Origin: Candidatus Sulfotelmatobacter sp.
Lineage (GTDB): Bacteria; Acidobacteriota; Terriglobia; Terriglobales; Acidobacteriaceae
Direction: 5' to 3'
Assembly: GCA_030038125.1 (NCBI GenBank)
Contig: JASHPL010000248.1
Coordinates: 1-34,911, forward strand
Length of the DNA: 34,911 nt
In this document: one piece after another, positions 10,505 to 18,629 of the stretch
How the letters are laid out: the number at the start of each line of letters is the position of its first letter
Position numbering within the stretch: the first letter of the stretch is position 1
Notes under the pieces: model-generated
What the model saw: the letters and a program-made list of their open reading frames with translations, nothing else
Told to the model about the DNA's origin: nothing
The model's database searches: none
Position numbers and translations under genes: made by a program

Positions 10505-10800
10505 AGCAACGAAATTTTCGCCTCACGGGAATGAGGCGGGGTTTCGAAGAGAGAAGATTCCGGCGGTTATTGCGTCAAGCCAGAGGTGACTTGGGGTGAT
10601 GCCGCGGAACAACTGGGGCGCCCGGCTCTCCGGATCCGACTTCGACGGGGAATCGGACCATATAGCTTCGGCGCCCTCAACCTTAATTCTTAACCTTCGG
10701 GTCTCCGCAAGCCAAACGCCCGGACCCCGAAGTAAACCAAAGAAGTGCGGTGGCCGTTCCCTGACCCTCCCCCGGGGTGCGACAACAAACGCAATCGCGC
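10505..10800 (+). ncRNA. Candidate structured 5' leader / ncRNA upstream of 10815 ORF
   Basis: Hairpin 10510-10546 (CGAAA-tttt-CGCCTCA-cgggaa-TGAGGCG-ggg-TTTCG), closing helix ATTGCGT 10569-10575/ACGCAAT 10789-10795, GGGCGCC 10616-10622/GGCGCCC 10670-10676, CTTCGGG..TC/GA..CCCGAAG 10695-10732. Confidence 0.4.
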
Positions 10801-10814
10801 AGGAGTAAGTAACA

Positions 10815-11465
10815 ATGGACCCGCCCATAGGGGCGGATGAGAAGTTGTCGTCCTCCGGCGCAGCAGTTTTGCATCAGGAGCCCACAATGGAAGGTTTGAC
10901 TCGCCTCGTCTCGGAATCGCTGGTTCGGCACGGCCTCGACCGCCCGGTGGATTATCGCCGTCTGCGCTGGTCGCGCTGGTTCCGCTGCGAGTCCCATCAC
11001 AGTTTGCTGCTAGTCCCCAGCAAGCCGGGCGTTTTCGCTTTGGCGGAGGAAATTACTAGGTTTGATCAGGACATGGCTTCAGCCCTGCCGGATCGATCTC
11101 TTCAGAATAGCATGGCTTTAGCCGCTGAACCCCGCCGCATGCTCGCGGTCACCCAATTTCTCGAAGACGACGATATGGCCTTCGTCCTGGACCGTATGAT
11201 GACGCGGGAAAACCCCATGCGCTCTCGCCTGGCGAGTGGCCGCTATTTCGTCCGCTTCGTCATTATTGAAGACCGATTCCAGCGCCGATCCATTCACACA
11301 GCGCTGACGCAATGGCTAAACGACTCTGCCGAAAAGGCCAGCGGCATCGGATCACATTTTGCCGCCTCACTCGAACTAACGCCTGCAACCGAATACATTC
11401 CGCCTACGATCGCGCCGGTTGCATCAAGACATTTCGGCAAGGCTGCAAGCTCAATTTTGCCGTAG
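10815..11465 (+). CDS. Hypothetical protein
   Basis: 216-aa ORF; AGGAG 10 nt upstream of ATG 10815. Confidence 0.6.
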   Translation: MDPPIGADEKLSSSGAAVLHQEPTMEGLTRLVSESLVRHGLDRPVDYRRLRWSRWFRCESHHSLLLVPSKPGVFALAEEITRFDQDMASALPDRSLQNSMALAAEPRRMLAVTQFLEDDDMAFVLDRMMTRENPMRSRLASGRYFVRFVIIEDRFQRRSIHTALTQWLNDSAEKASGIGSHFAASLELTPATEYIPPTIAPVASRHFGKAASSILP

Positions 11466-11479
11466 CGGAGATTTGGAAG

Positions 11480-11499
11480 GGCACGGCTTCAGTCGTGCC
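11480..11499. repeat. Palindromic repeat family B (GGGCACGGCTTCAGTCGTGCCG)
   Basis: GGCACGGCT-TC-AGTCGTGCC stem-loop; related degenerate copies near 11070, 11110 and 25341. Confidence 0.5.
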
Positions 11500-11523
11500 G
11501 CAAAGCGTCATGAAAAGGCAATA

Positions 11524-11550
11524 CGGCTGTTGGCCGCTGAGGCCAAGCCG
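11524..11550. terminator. Strong hairpin downstream of 10815 ORF
   Basis: CGGC-TG-TTGGCC-GCTGA-GGCCAA-GCCG; 10 bp with 2-nt bulge. Confidence 0.4.
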
Positions 11551-11690
11551 CGAAACAGCGCAAAATCGTCGCTGAATGTTAGCCCGACGGATGTGTTTCG
11601 CGATACCGCTCGACACGCGATTCCTTGTCTTTCTGGCCGGGGACGCCGAATCGGCGTGACATGCATAGAATCTAATAAAGGGAGACCCGA

Positions 11691-14600
11691 ATGCCTGAAT
11701 CCAAAACCGCAACCCAAACCAGCACCGCTGCTCCGTCTGCTCCAGCGAAGAAGAAAGCCCCCGGACTCTCGTTCCGGCGCCTCTTTACCAAGCCGGGTGT
11801 CTCTCCCTATGGCGAAATCGAGTGGGAATTTCGCACTGCTCAGATCACCGATGCCCAGGGCAACGTGATCTTCGAGCAGAAGGACGTCGAAGTCCCGAAA
11901 GACTGGTCGATGACCGCGACGAATATCGTCGCGTCAAAGTATTTGCATGGCCGCCTGGGTACGCCCGAGCGTGAGACCGGAGTCCGCCAGCTTGTAACCC
12001 GAGTTGCAGAAACGATTCGTGACTGGGGATTGGCTCAAGGCTACTTCAAGACACCTGAAGATGGCGCCACATTTCACGACGAACTCGTACACATTCTCGT
12101 CCGTCAATATGCCGCCTTCAACTCGCCCGTCTGGTTCAACGTGGGATGCGACCGCATCGAGCCGAACTCCGACGGCCGCAATTGGCATTGGAACCCGCAG
12201 ACGCAGCAAGTCGAATTCGGCGTAACCGGATACTCCAAGCCGCAGTGCTCCGCCTGCTTCATCAACTCAGTAAAAGATTCGCTGGACTCGATCCTGACTC
12301 TGGCAAAGACTGAAGGGATGCTCTTCAAGTGGGGATCTGGAACCGGCACGAATCTTTCTCCGCTCCGTTCCTCGACCGAAGGCTTGAGCGGCGGCGGCAC
12401 GGCCAGCGGCCCGCTTAGCTTCATGAAGGGATTCGACGCGTTCGCTGGCGTAATCAAATCCGGCGGCAAAACGCGCCGCGCGGCGAAGATGGTCATTCTC
12501 AACATCGACCATCCAGACATCGAGGAATTCATTCTGTGTAAGCAGAAGGAGGAAGCCAAGGCCCACGCGCTGGTCGCAATGGGATATGACGGCTCTCATC
12601 CTGATTCTGATGCCTATTCTTCCATCTTCTTCCAGAACGCGAACAACTCCGTCCGCGTGACCGATGACTTCATGTACGGTGTCGTCCGCGACACGGATTT
12701 CTCCACCAAGTCCATCACGGATGGCCGCGTGATGAAGACCTACAAAGCCAAAGACCTGCTGTACAAGATTTCCGAAGCCACTTGGCACTGTGGCGATCCC
12801 GGCATGCAGTACGACACCACGGTCAACCGCTGGCACACGTCGAAGAACACGGCGCGCATCAATGCCTCGAATCCCTGCAGCGAATATATGTTCCTCGACG
12901 ACTCGGCCTGCAACCTGGCCAGCCTGAACCTGCTGAAGTTCGCGCCCAATGGCACGTTTGACGTGGAAGCATATCGCCACGCCGTCGACATTCTGATCAC
13001 GGCGCAGGAGATCATCGTCGATAACGCCGGATATCCGACCGAAATGATCATGCGCAACTCGCATGACTACCGTCCGCTCGGACTCGGCTACGCCAATCTC
13101 GGCGCGCTCCTGATGGCCGCAGGACTTCCCTACGATTCCGACGGCGGCCGCGATTACGCCGCCTGCGTCACCGCGATCATGTGTGGCGAAGCGTATTTGC
13201 AATCTTCGCGCATCGCCGAGTTGTGCGAGCCGCTTGCGCCGGCCACGGAACCGACAAGGAAAACTCTCGCAGAAACAAATCTCGGAGCAGGGATCACCAA
13301 TGCTCGTGTAGGCGCGGACGCCCTCGTCCGCCCGGCCGAGCCAAGCTCGGCAGCCCAGGCGCAGACCATGCCCGGAGGAGCATGCCCGGGCTGGTACATC
13401 AATCGCGAGCCCTTCCTCGACGTCATCCGCATGCACCGCGCCTCGGTCAACGGCATCGGAACCAGCCATGGCCATGCGGGGACGGCCGCCCTCGGCCGTC
13501 CGGTGGAGCGAAGCTCCGCAGCCTCCCAATTGCCGGAATTGATCGACGCTTCCAAGCAGGTTTGGGACGAAGCCCTCTCCCACGGTGAAAAATTCGGCTA
13601 TCGCAACTCGCAAGTCACCGTTCTCGCGCCTACCGGCACGATCGGCTTCATGATGGACTGCGACACCACCGGCATCGAGCCCGATCTCGCGCTGGTGAAA
13701 TACAAAAAGCTGGTGGGCGGCGGCATGATCAAAATCGTCAACAACACTGTGCCCACGGCTCTGTTCAAGCTCGGATACACGCACGAGCAGACCGACGCCA
13801 TCGTGAGCTACATCGACGCCACGGGCACGATCGAAGGCGCGCCAAACATCAAAGACGAGCACCTCGCCGTCTTCGATTGCTCCTTCAAGCCGGCCAAAGG
13901 CACGCGCTCGATCCACTACATGGGACATCTCCGCATGATGGCCGCTGCGCAGCCGTTCATCTCCGGAGCCATTTCGAAGACCGTCAATCTTCCCGAGAAC
14001 GCGACGATCGAAGACATCAGCGAAGCCTACATCCACGCGTGGAAGCTCGGTCTGAAAGCGGTCGCCATCTATCGCGATGGATCCAAGAAAGCGCAGCCAC
14101 TAAGCGCAGCAGGAACAAAAACAGCGCAAGCGGGCAACGTAGGGACAGCCAGTTCGGCTGTCCAAGTCGAAGAAGAAGATCTGAACGCTCCTCCCCGCGC
14201 CGTGCGCCACAAGCTAAAAGAAGAGCGCATGTCGGTCACACACAAATTCAAAGTCGGAGATCACGAGGGCTACATCACCGTCGGGCTCTATCCCAACGGG
14301 GAACCCGGCGAGTTGTTCGTAAAGATGGCGAAAGAAGGTTCGACTGTCTCCGGCCTGATGGACAGTTTCTCTTTGGCGGTTTCGATCGCCCTGCAATACG
14401 GCGTACCGCTAAAGCTTTTCTGCGAAAAATTCGCCCATACCCGCTTCGAGCCCAGCGGATGGTCGGGCAATCCCGACATCGGCTACGCCAAATCGATCAT
14501 GGACTACATCTTCCGCTGGCTCGAATCGCGCTTCATGACGGGCCAACAGCAGATGCTCTTCGACAATCTTCGTCCGAAATCTTGGTCGTCCCCGTCGTCG

Positions 14601-14837
14601 GAGGGAACGGACGTCAAGGGTATGGGCTCGATCTTTGGCCCAGTTGGCGACGATCGCGGCCGCGTGCCGGAGGACAAGAGACCGCCAGCTGGCTCCAGCG
14701 TCCACGCCGCCGACGCGCTCTCCAACATCGTCGATCTCGGCGACGCCCCCAGTTGCAGCTTCTGTGGATCCATCATGACCCGCAACGGCAGCTGCTACCG
14801 CTGCATGTCCTGCGGCTCAACCAGCGGCTGCTCGTAA
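11691..14837 (+). CDS. nrdJ: Vitamin B12-dependent (class II) ribonucleotide reductase, carrying repeat-derived insertions
   Basis: 1048 aa; KPQCSACFINSVKDSLDSIL, NPCSEYMFLDDSACNLASLNL, APTGTIGFMMDCDTTGIEPDLALVKYKKLVGGGM, C-terminal CSFCGSIMTRNGSCYRCMSCG. Confidence 0.95.
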   Translation: MPESKTATQTSTAAPSAPAKKKAPGLSFRRLFTKPGVSPYGEIEWEFRTAQITDAQGNVIFEQKDVEVPKDWSMTATNIVASKYLHGRLGTPERETGVRQLVTRVAETIRDWGLAQGYFKTPEDGATFHDELVHILVRQYAAFNSPVWFNVGCDRIEPNSDGRNWHWNPQTQQVEFGVTGYSKPQCSACFINSVKDSLDSILTLAKTEGMLFKWGSGTGTNLSPLRSSTEGLSGGGTASGPLSFMKGFDAFAGVIKSGGKTRRAAKMVILNIDHPDIEEFILCKQKEEAKAHALVAMGYDGSHPDSDAYSSIFFQNANNSVRVTDDFMYGVVRDTDFSTKSITDGRVMKTYKAKDLLYKISEATWHCGDPGMQYDTTVNRWHTSKNTARINASNPCSEYMFLDDSACNLASLNLLKFAPNGTFDVEAYRHAVDILITAQEIIVDNAGYPTEMIMRNSHDYRPLGLGYANLGALLMAAGLPYDSDGGRDYAACVTAIMCGEAYLQSSRIAELCEPLAPATEPTRKTLAETNLGAGITNARVGADALVRPAEPSSAAQAQTMPGGACPGWYINREPFLDVIRMHRASVNGIGTSHGHAGTAALGRPVERSSAASQLPELIDASKQVWDEALSHGEKFGYRNSQVTVLAPTGTIGFMMDCDTTGIEPDLALVKYKKLVGGGMIKIVNNTVPTALFKLGYTHEQTDAIVSYIDATGTIEGAPNIKDEHLAVFDCSFKPAKGTRSIHYMGHLRMMAAAQPFISGAISKTVNLPENATIEDISEAYIHAWKLGLKAVAIYRDGSKKAQPLSAAGTKTAQAGNVGTASSAVQVEEEDLNAPPRAVRHKLKEERMSVTHKFKVGDHEGYITVGLYPNGEPGELFVKMAKEGSTVSGLMDSFSLAVSIALQYGVPLKLFCEKFAHTRFEPSGWSGNPDIGYAKSIMDYIFRWLESRFMTGQQQMLFDNLRPKSWSSPSSEGTDVKGMGSIFGPVGDDRGRVPEDKRPPAGSSVHAADALSNIVDLGDAPSCSFCGSIMTRNGSCYRCMSCGSTSGCS
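13307..13356 (+). repeat. Palindromic repeat family A, copy 1 (inside nrdJ)
   Basis: TGTAGGCGCGGACGCCCTCGTCCGCCCGGCCGAGCCAAGCTCGGCAGCCC; hairpins 13314-13331 and 13335-13351. Confidence 0.8.
13475..13524 (+). repeat. Palindromic repeat family A, copy 2 (inside nrdJ)
   Basis: TGCGGGGACGGCCGCCCTCGGCCGTCCGGTGGAGCGAAGCTCCGCAGCCT; 38/50 identical to copy 1; hairpins 13480-13501 and 13505-13517. Confidence 0.8.
14138..14164 (+). repeat. Palindromic repeat family A, half copy (inside nrdJ linker)
   Basis: CGTAGGGACAGCCAGTTCGGCTGTCCA; 8-bp stem GGACAGCC/GGCTGTCC. Confidence 0.6.
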
Positions 14838-14895
14838 GGGTTGAGGTTGAATTGTGTGGTGGAGAAGAAGGAAGGTGTTGTTGTTGTGTCCTGTG

Positions 14896-14922
14896 GGGGC
14901 GGCGCTGTTGACAGCCCGCCCC
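14896..14922. terminator. Hairpin between convergent nrdJ and S53 protease genes
   Basis: GGGGCGG-c-GCTGT-TG-ACAGC-CCGCCCC. Confidence 0.55.
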
Positions 14923-14950
14923 ATGATAGAAACGGCGTTAAGCTGCAGAC

Positions 14951-17038
14951 TCAGTGCGTTGCTGTTTGCACAACCGACCGTATAAAGGTCTCACCATTCG
15001 GCGTTCCCAGCCCGGTCACATCGTCCCAGCCTGGCCCAGTGGCCAACGAGGAATCCGTACCAAAAGTAAGGACGTCCCAGGCAGTAGGCGACAACTGGAT
15101 CAGCGCGCTCACAAAAAACACAGTCGGCGGCTCGGGCGTTCCCAGGGCTGCAGGACCTTCGAAAGTCGTGCTGCTCGGCGAACTGGAAACGAAGCCGACC
15201 GCGTCAAAAACAGTATCCAGTGGGTTCAGGTTTACATCGTTGATGGCAAAGAAGGGCAGGTCATACAAGGTTGGAGCTGCCTGGCCCAAGGGTGCTGCTC
15301 CTCCCGCGGCCTGATTGGCGATCGCCCACAAGGCAGAAAACATGGGCGCAGACAGGCTAGTGCCTCCGGCCACCGTCACATCCTGCTCGCCACCGACAAT
15401 GCTGTCCGGCGTAAAGATAAGCTCAAAGCCCGTTTGTGGGTCCGCATCCATCGCAATGTCGGGAACAAGACGGAAGTTTCCCCGCAAATGCCTTTGGAAC
15501 GCGGGCTTGGCGTAAACAACGCTGGCTCCTCCCCCCGCTCCTTCTAGGAAGCCCAACGGCACCGGAGGATCAAGAGGCGCACCCTTGTCAACGATTGCCG
15601 TCGCGTTGAGGCCCCACCCCGTCTGCAGTTCGATGTTATTGCGGGAGTCCAAAAAAGTGCTGGTTCCGCCAACACCGGTCGCATATGGAGAATCGGCGTT
15701 TGCGCTGACAGATACGGAGTCGATGCCAAACTCCGCCTCGTCTACAGCCAGAAAGTCACCGAAATCCCCAGATGAGACATCAAGCGAAATACCAAAACTG
15801 GCAGCCAACTCTGCGATGCCGTTCTCGACCACGAGCTCTGACGGGTCCAGGTCTTCCAGCGCCACCTCCGATTGACCGAAGCTGTTGGAGATGACATTCC
15901 CAAGTTGCTCTTCGATCGCAAAGAGGTTTCCTGTGTCGAGACCCGTCAAGGTGTTGTCCGTCGTCACCACCAGAGCGATGTTGGCACCCGGAGCAATCGC
16001 ATGCGCAGACTCAACGTCGAGAGTCGTTTCCAGATACCAGTTCCCTGCAATGCACGCGCTGTTGGGAGGCGGCGCGCAGCTCAGCGTTCCGTAGATTTGG
16101 AAGTTCCCGCCCGGCCCTGTGGTGAGAGCAGGAAGGCCATTCAGCGAGGAATAGAGTCCTGCGTCAGCCAGAATCGTGTTGGAACCGAAGGCATCGACGA
16201 TAGCGATCGTTTGGCCGGTCCCGTTCAAGCCTTTCTGGTAGAGCGGGGGAAGGGCATATGCGGTCTGCATTTCAGCTGCGTCATATCCACAAGGTGCCAG
16301 GTTGGGAGGACCATTGGTAAGGGGCGCTCCATATATGTTGCCAAAGTAAGTAGCCGTGGGAAAGGTTCCACTCGTATTGAATCTTTCCGTCGTTGGCGGA
16401 AAGAGGCATTGCTGGCTGAAAAAGAGCCCATCCGGGCTTGCTGAGAGCGGTATCGGCGGGTAAGACGTACCGGTGACAAAATTACGTGCGGTTTTGACAT
16501 GGGCCTCGTATCCAAAATCGTTTAGCCCTTGCACAGCCGACACGAGCGCCGCCACACTTCCCTCAATCTTTGCTTCGGAAACGTTGGCCCGGTGGATCGC
16601 TCCATCCTTTAACATTACGCGCTTAATTTGCGTGTTGAACGCGGTTTGCACGTCCGCAACACGTCCTTGCGCCATGACGTATTGATTGAGCTTGTCGGTG
16701 GAAGTAACGTTCAAATTGTGTGCTCGGAGGAAATCGCGCACGCTGGCTGCTTCCTTCGGGCGCGGCGCAAACTGGGCTTTATACCGCTCCAGCGTGAGGA
16801 AATGGTGATAATTGGCTGAGGTCTTGTCATACATCCCCTTGATAAGCGCATCGAGTCCCGCTTTGTTGCGCTGATTTAGCCAAACCGTAACGGTAATCTG
16901 CTTGTTCTGATCCTCAGGGCCGAGATCCTTCGCATGCTTGGGAATGGCGGCCCATGCCGAACCTGCCATAAGTGCGATGACCGTGAGCCCGATGAAAACT
17001 CTCCTCAGCATCGTGAAAGAACCTGTGCGAACGGACAT
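14951..17038 (-). CDS. S53 family (sedolisin/kumamolisin) protease with pro-domain
   Basis: 695 aa; signal peptide, pro-kumamolisin-like N-terminus (HHFLTLERYKAQFAPRPKEAASVRDFLRAHNLNV), WYLETTLDVESAHAIAPGA, GGTSLSAPMFSALWAI; GGAGG upstream of start. Confidence 0.9.
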   Translation of the reverse strand: MSVRTGSFTMLRRVFIGLTVIALMAGSAWAAIPKHAKDLGPEDQNKQITVTVWLNQRNKAGLDALIKGMYDKTSANYHHFLTLERYKAQFAPRPKEAASVRDFLRAHNLNVTSTDKLNQYVMAQGRVADVQTAFNTQIKRVMLKDGAIHRANVSEAKIEGSVAALVSAVQGLNDFGYEAHVKTARNFVTGTSYPPIPLSASPDGLFFSQQCLFPPTTERFNTSGTFPTATYFGNIYGAPLTNGPPNLAPCGYDAAEMQTAYALPPLYQKGLNGTGQTIAIVDAFGSNTILADAGLYSSLNGLPALTTGPGGNFQIYGTLSCAPPPNSACIAGNWYLETTLDVESAHAIAPGANIALVVTTDNTLTGLDTGNLFAIEEQLGNVISNSFGQSEVALEDLDPSELVVENGIAELAASFGISLDVSSGDFGDFLAVDEAEFGIDSVSVSANADSPYATGVGGTSTFLDSRNNIELQTGWGLNATAIVDKGAPLDPPVPLGFLEGAGGGASVVYAKPAFQRHLRGNFRLVPDIAMDADPQTGFELIFTPDSIVGGEQDVTVAGGTSLSAPMFSALWAIANQAAGGAAPLGQAAPTLYDLPFFAINDVNLNPLDTVFDAVGFVSSSPSSTTFEGPAALGTPEPPTVFFVSALIQLSPTAWDVLTFGTDSSLATGPGWDDVTGLGTPNGETFIRSVVQTATH

Positions 17039-17519
17039 ACGGAGTCCTCCTTTTGAAGTTGGTGAAGTGGTTCACTCTTTGATTTATCGCCGTGGAGACA
17101 GTGTTCTTGGCCTCCGCAAAATCGGGTGGCCTTTTTCTTTGGCAGGGGAACTTTCGTCTGCGTGCCGATTCGCTTCTCGGCCGACAGACCGGGCGCAGTT
17201 TCTCACTGGCTGCTATGGACTGTCAAGGCTGAAAGCCTTGTGGGGCGCGTTTTTTGCCTGCTCAAAATCGAATATTCACAGCGCAATGTGACGCATGTCC
17301 TAGCCTTCCACCGGCACGAAAGCAGATCATAGCAACGGCGAGAGCAGTCGTACGAACGACCGCCATGCTCTTTGACAATCCCATGTCGTCTCTAAATCCT
17401 TGCGGCTCAAGATTTTGCCCCTAAATGATTGCAGCCCAGAGATCAAAGCCCAAAAATGGACCCAATTTCGAACTTGGCGTGGGGCTTTCAAACCAACGCA
17501 GGGGTTAAAGTTCTGTTCA

Positions 17520-17544
17520 AAGAAAAAGAACGCTGAGAAGCGTT
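17520..17544 (-). terminator. Rho-independent terminator for the 17581-18369 minus-strand gene
   Basis: Minus strand reads AACGCT-TCTC-AGCGTT-CTTTTTCTTT. Confidence 0.8.
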
Positions 17545-17580
17545 GCTGCTCTCTTCTCGCAGGAGCTCAATCGGCCAACA

Positions 17581-18369
17581 CTACTGTTGTTGGGGCGGTT
17601 GCTGCGGGACGCGCGGATTCAGTCCGGGATTCTGCTGCTGCTGCAGTTGCAACTGGCGTTGCTGCATTTCCTGCAAAAGCTCTTGCGGAGTTTTGACGCC
17701 CGGCTGCTGCGACTGCTGATCGGAGTCGGCGGTTGGTTGATCCGCACTCTGGTCGACGTTGCTGTTGTCGTCCGCCGGTTGACTCACATCCGCATCACTG
17801 GTGTCCGCCGAAGTGTCTGCCTGAGCCTGATCGGTACTGGCCGCTTCGCTCGCAGTCGTATCGGGTTGAGGCGGCCGGTTCGCACTGGCCGCATCGGCCG
17901 CGCTGCGCGCCACTAGAACCACTCGCGTCAGCTCTGTGGGATCTTTCGCGGAACCGAGCAGCACATAGTTGAAGCGGGATCCGTTCAGCAGCCGTGAGAC
18001 GATCAATTGCGCCGGACCTGGACCGAGATCCGTGACGACTCGCTCGCGCGCGTCCGGCACATCGATATCCGCGCCCGTCTGCTTGCGCACGGCACGGAGA
18101 ATATCGGCGAGAGTAGAGTTGTGCGCCACGATTGTCAGCTGGCCGTTCTCATAGGTGACGCGCGGCGGCACGGGAGCGATCGAGTCCAGCGGAATCTGCT
18201 GGATCGGTCCGGTCGGCCCCGAGGGCAGCGGTGGAAGCTGCTGCTGCTGCGCCTTTTTGATCTTGTGGTGAGCCTGAGTTTTCGGTTTGGCCGTATCAGC
18301 AGCGCAAAGGTTCGCCAGGCACAGGACAATGATCCCGGCAAACTGTACGGTTCTCAATCCGGTACTCAC
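17581..18369 (-). CDS. Secreted protein with STN/secretin-like domain and Gln/Pro-rich tail
   Basis: VSTGLRTVQFAGIIVLCLANLCAAD signal peptide (GTG 18369, GGGAG upstream); LTIVAHNSTLADILRAVRKQTGADIDVPDARERVVTDLGPGPAQLIVSRLLNGSRFNYVL; C-terminal Q/P-rich repeats. Confidence 0.65.
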   Translation of the reverse strand: MSTGLRTVQFAGIIVLCLANLCAADTAKPKTQAHHKIKKAQQQQLPPLPSGPTGPIQQIPLDSIAPVPPRVTYENGQLTIVAHNSTLADILRAVRKQTGADIDVPDARERVVTDLGPGPAQLIVSRLLNGSRFNYVLLGSAKDPTELTRVVLVARSAADAASANRPPQPDTTASEAASTDQAQADTSADTSDADVSQPADDNSNVDQSADQPTADSDQQSQQPGVKTPQELLQEMQQRQLQLQQQQNPGLNPRVPQQPPQQQ

Positions 18370-18593
18370 TCCCAATCCTCCCAGGGGCTTGGTTTCGGGG
18401 GCACAGCAGGACGGCCTCTCCGCAGATTCTATCACCGCTCGTGCGAAAGGGGAGCGGTGGCCTTGATTCACTATCAGAGGAACGTCCGCCAACGAATCTC
18501 TTGCGTGGAATGTGCAATGACTGCCGTTCCGTGTCTTTCGACCTACCGTAAATTCCTGATGCGTCGCTGCCCGAGCGGGTCTAGACTAGCTTG

Positions 18594-18617
18594 TTGGTTT
18601 CAAGTTTCTGAAACCAA
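18594..18617. promoter_or_regulatory. Perfect 9-bp inverted repeat just upstream of the 18630 start codon
   Basis: TTGGTTTCA-AGTTTC-TGAAACCAA, ends 12 nt before ATG 18630. Confidence 0.55.
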
Positions 18618-18629
18618 AGGCCAAGCATC

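Noticed and set aside
10636-10652. TTCGACGGGGA resembling the tmRNA 5' consensus
   Set aside because: No tmRNA tag ORF, no matching 3' acceptor/TPsiC-CCA sequence; probably coincidental.
11466-11690. Possible cobalamin riboswitch upstream of the B12-dependent nrdJ
   Set aside because: No recognisable B12-box; the structures present are repeat-like hairpins.
12267-14036. 589-aa minus-strand ORF antisense to nrdJ
   Set aside because: High-GC codon-bias shadow of a confidently identified gene; repetitive V/D/G/R composition and no recognisable domain.
13877-14911. 344-aa plus-strand ORF overlapping the nrdJ 3' end
   Set aside because: Arg/Ser-rich out-of-frame reading of nrdJ.
17224-17250. 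CAAGGCT-GAA-AGCCTTG hairpin followed by T6 upstream of the S53 protease
   Set aside because: Terminator-like on the plus strand, but no plus-strand gene ends there; kept out as unsupported.
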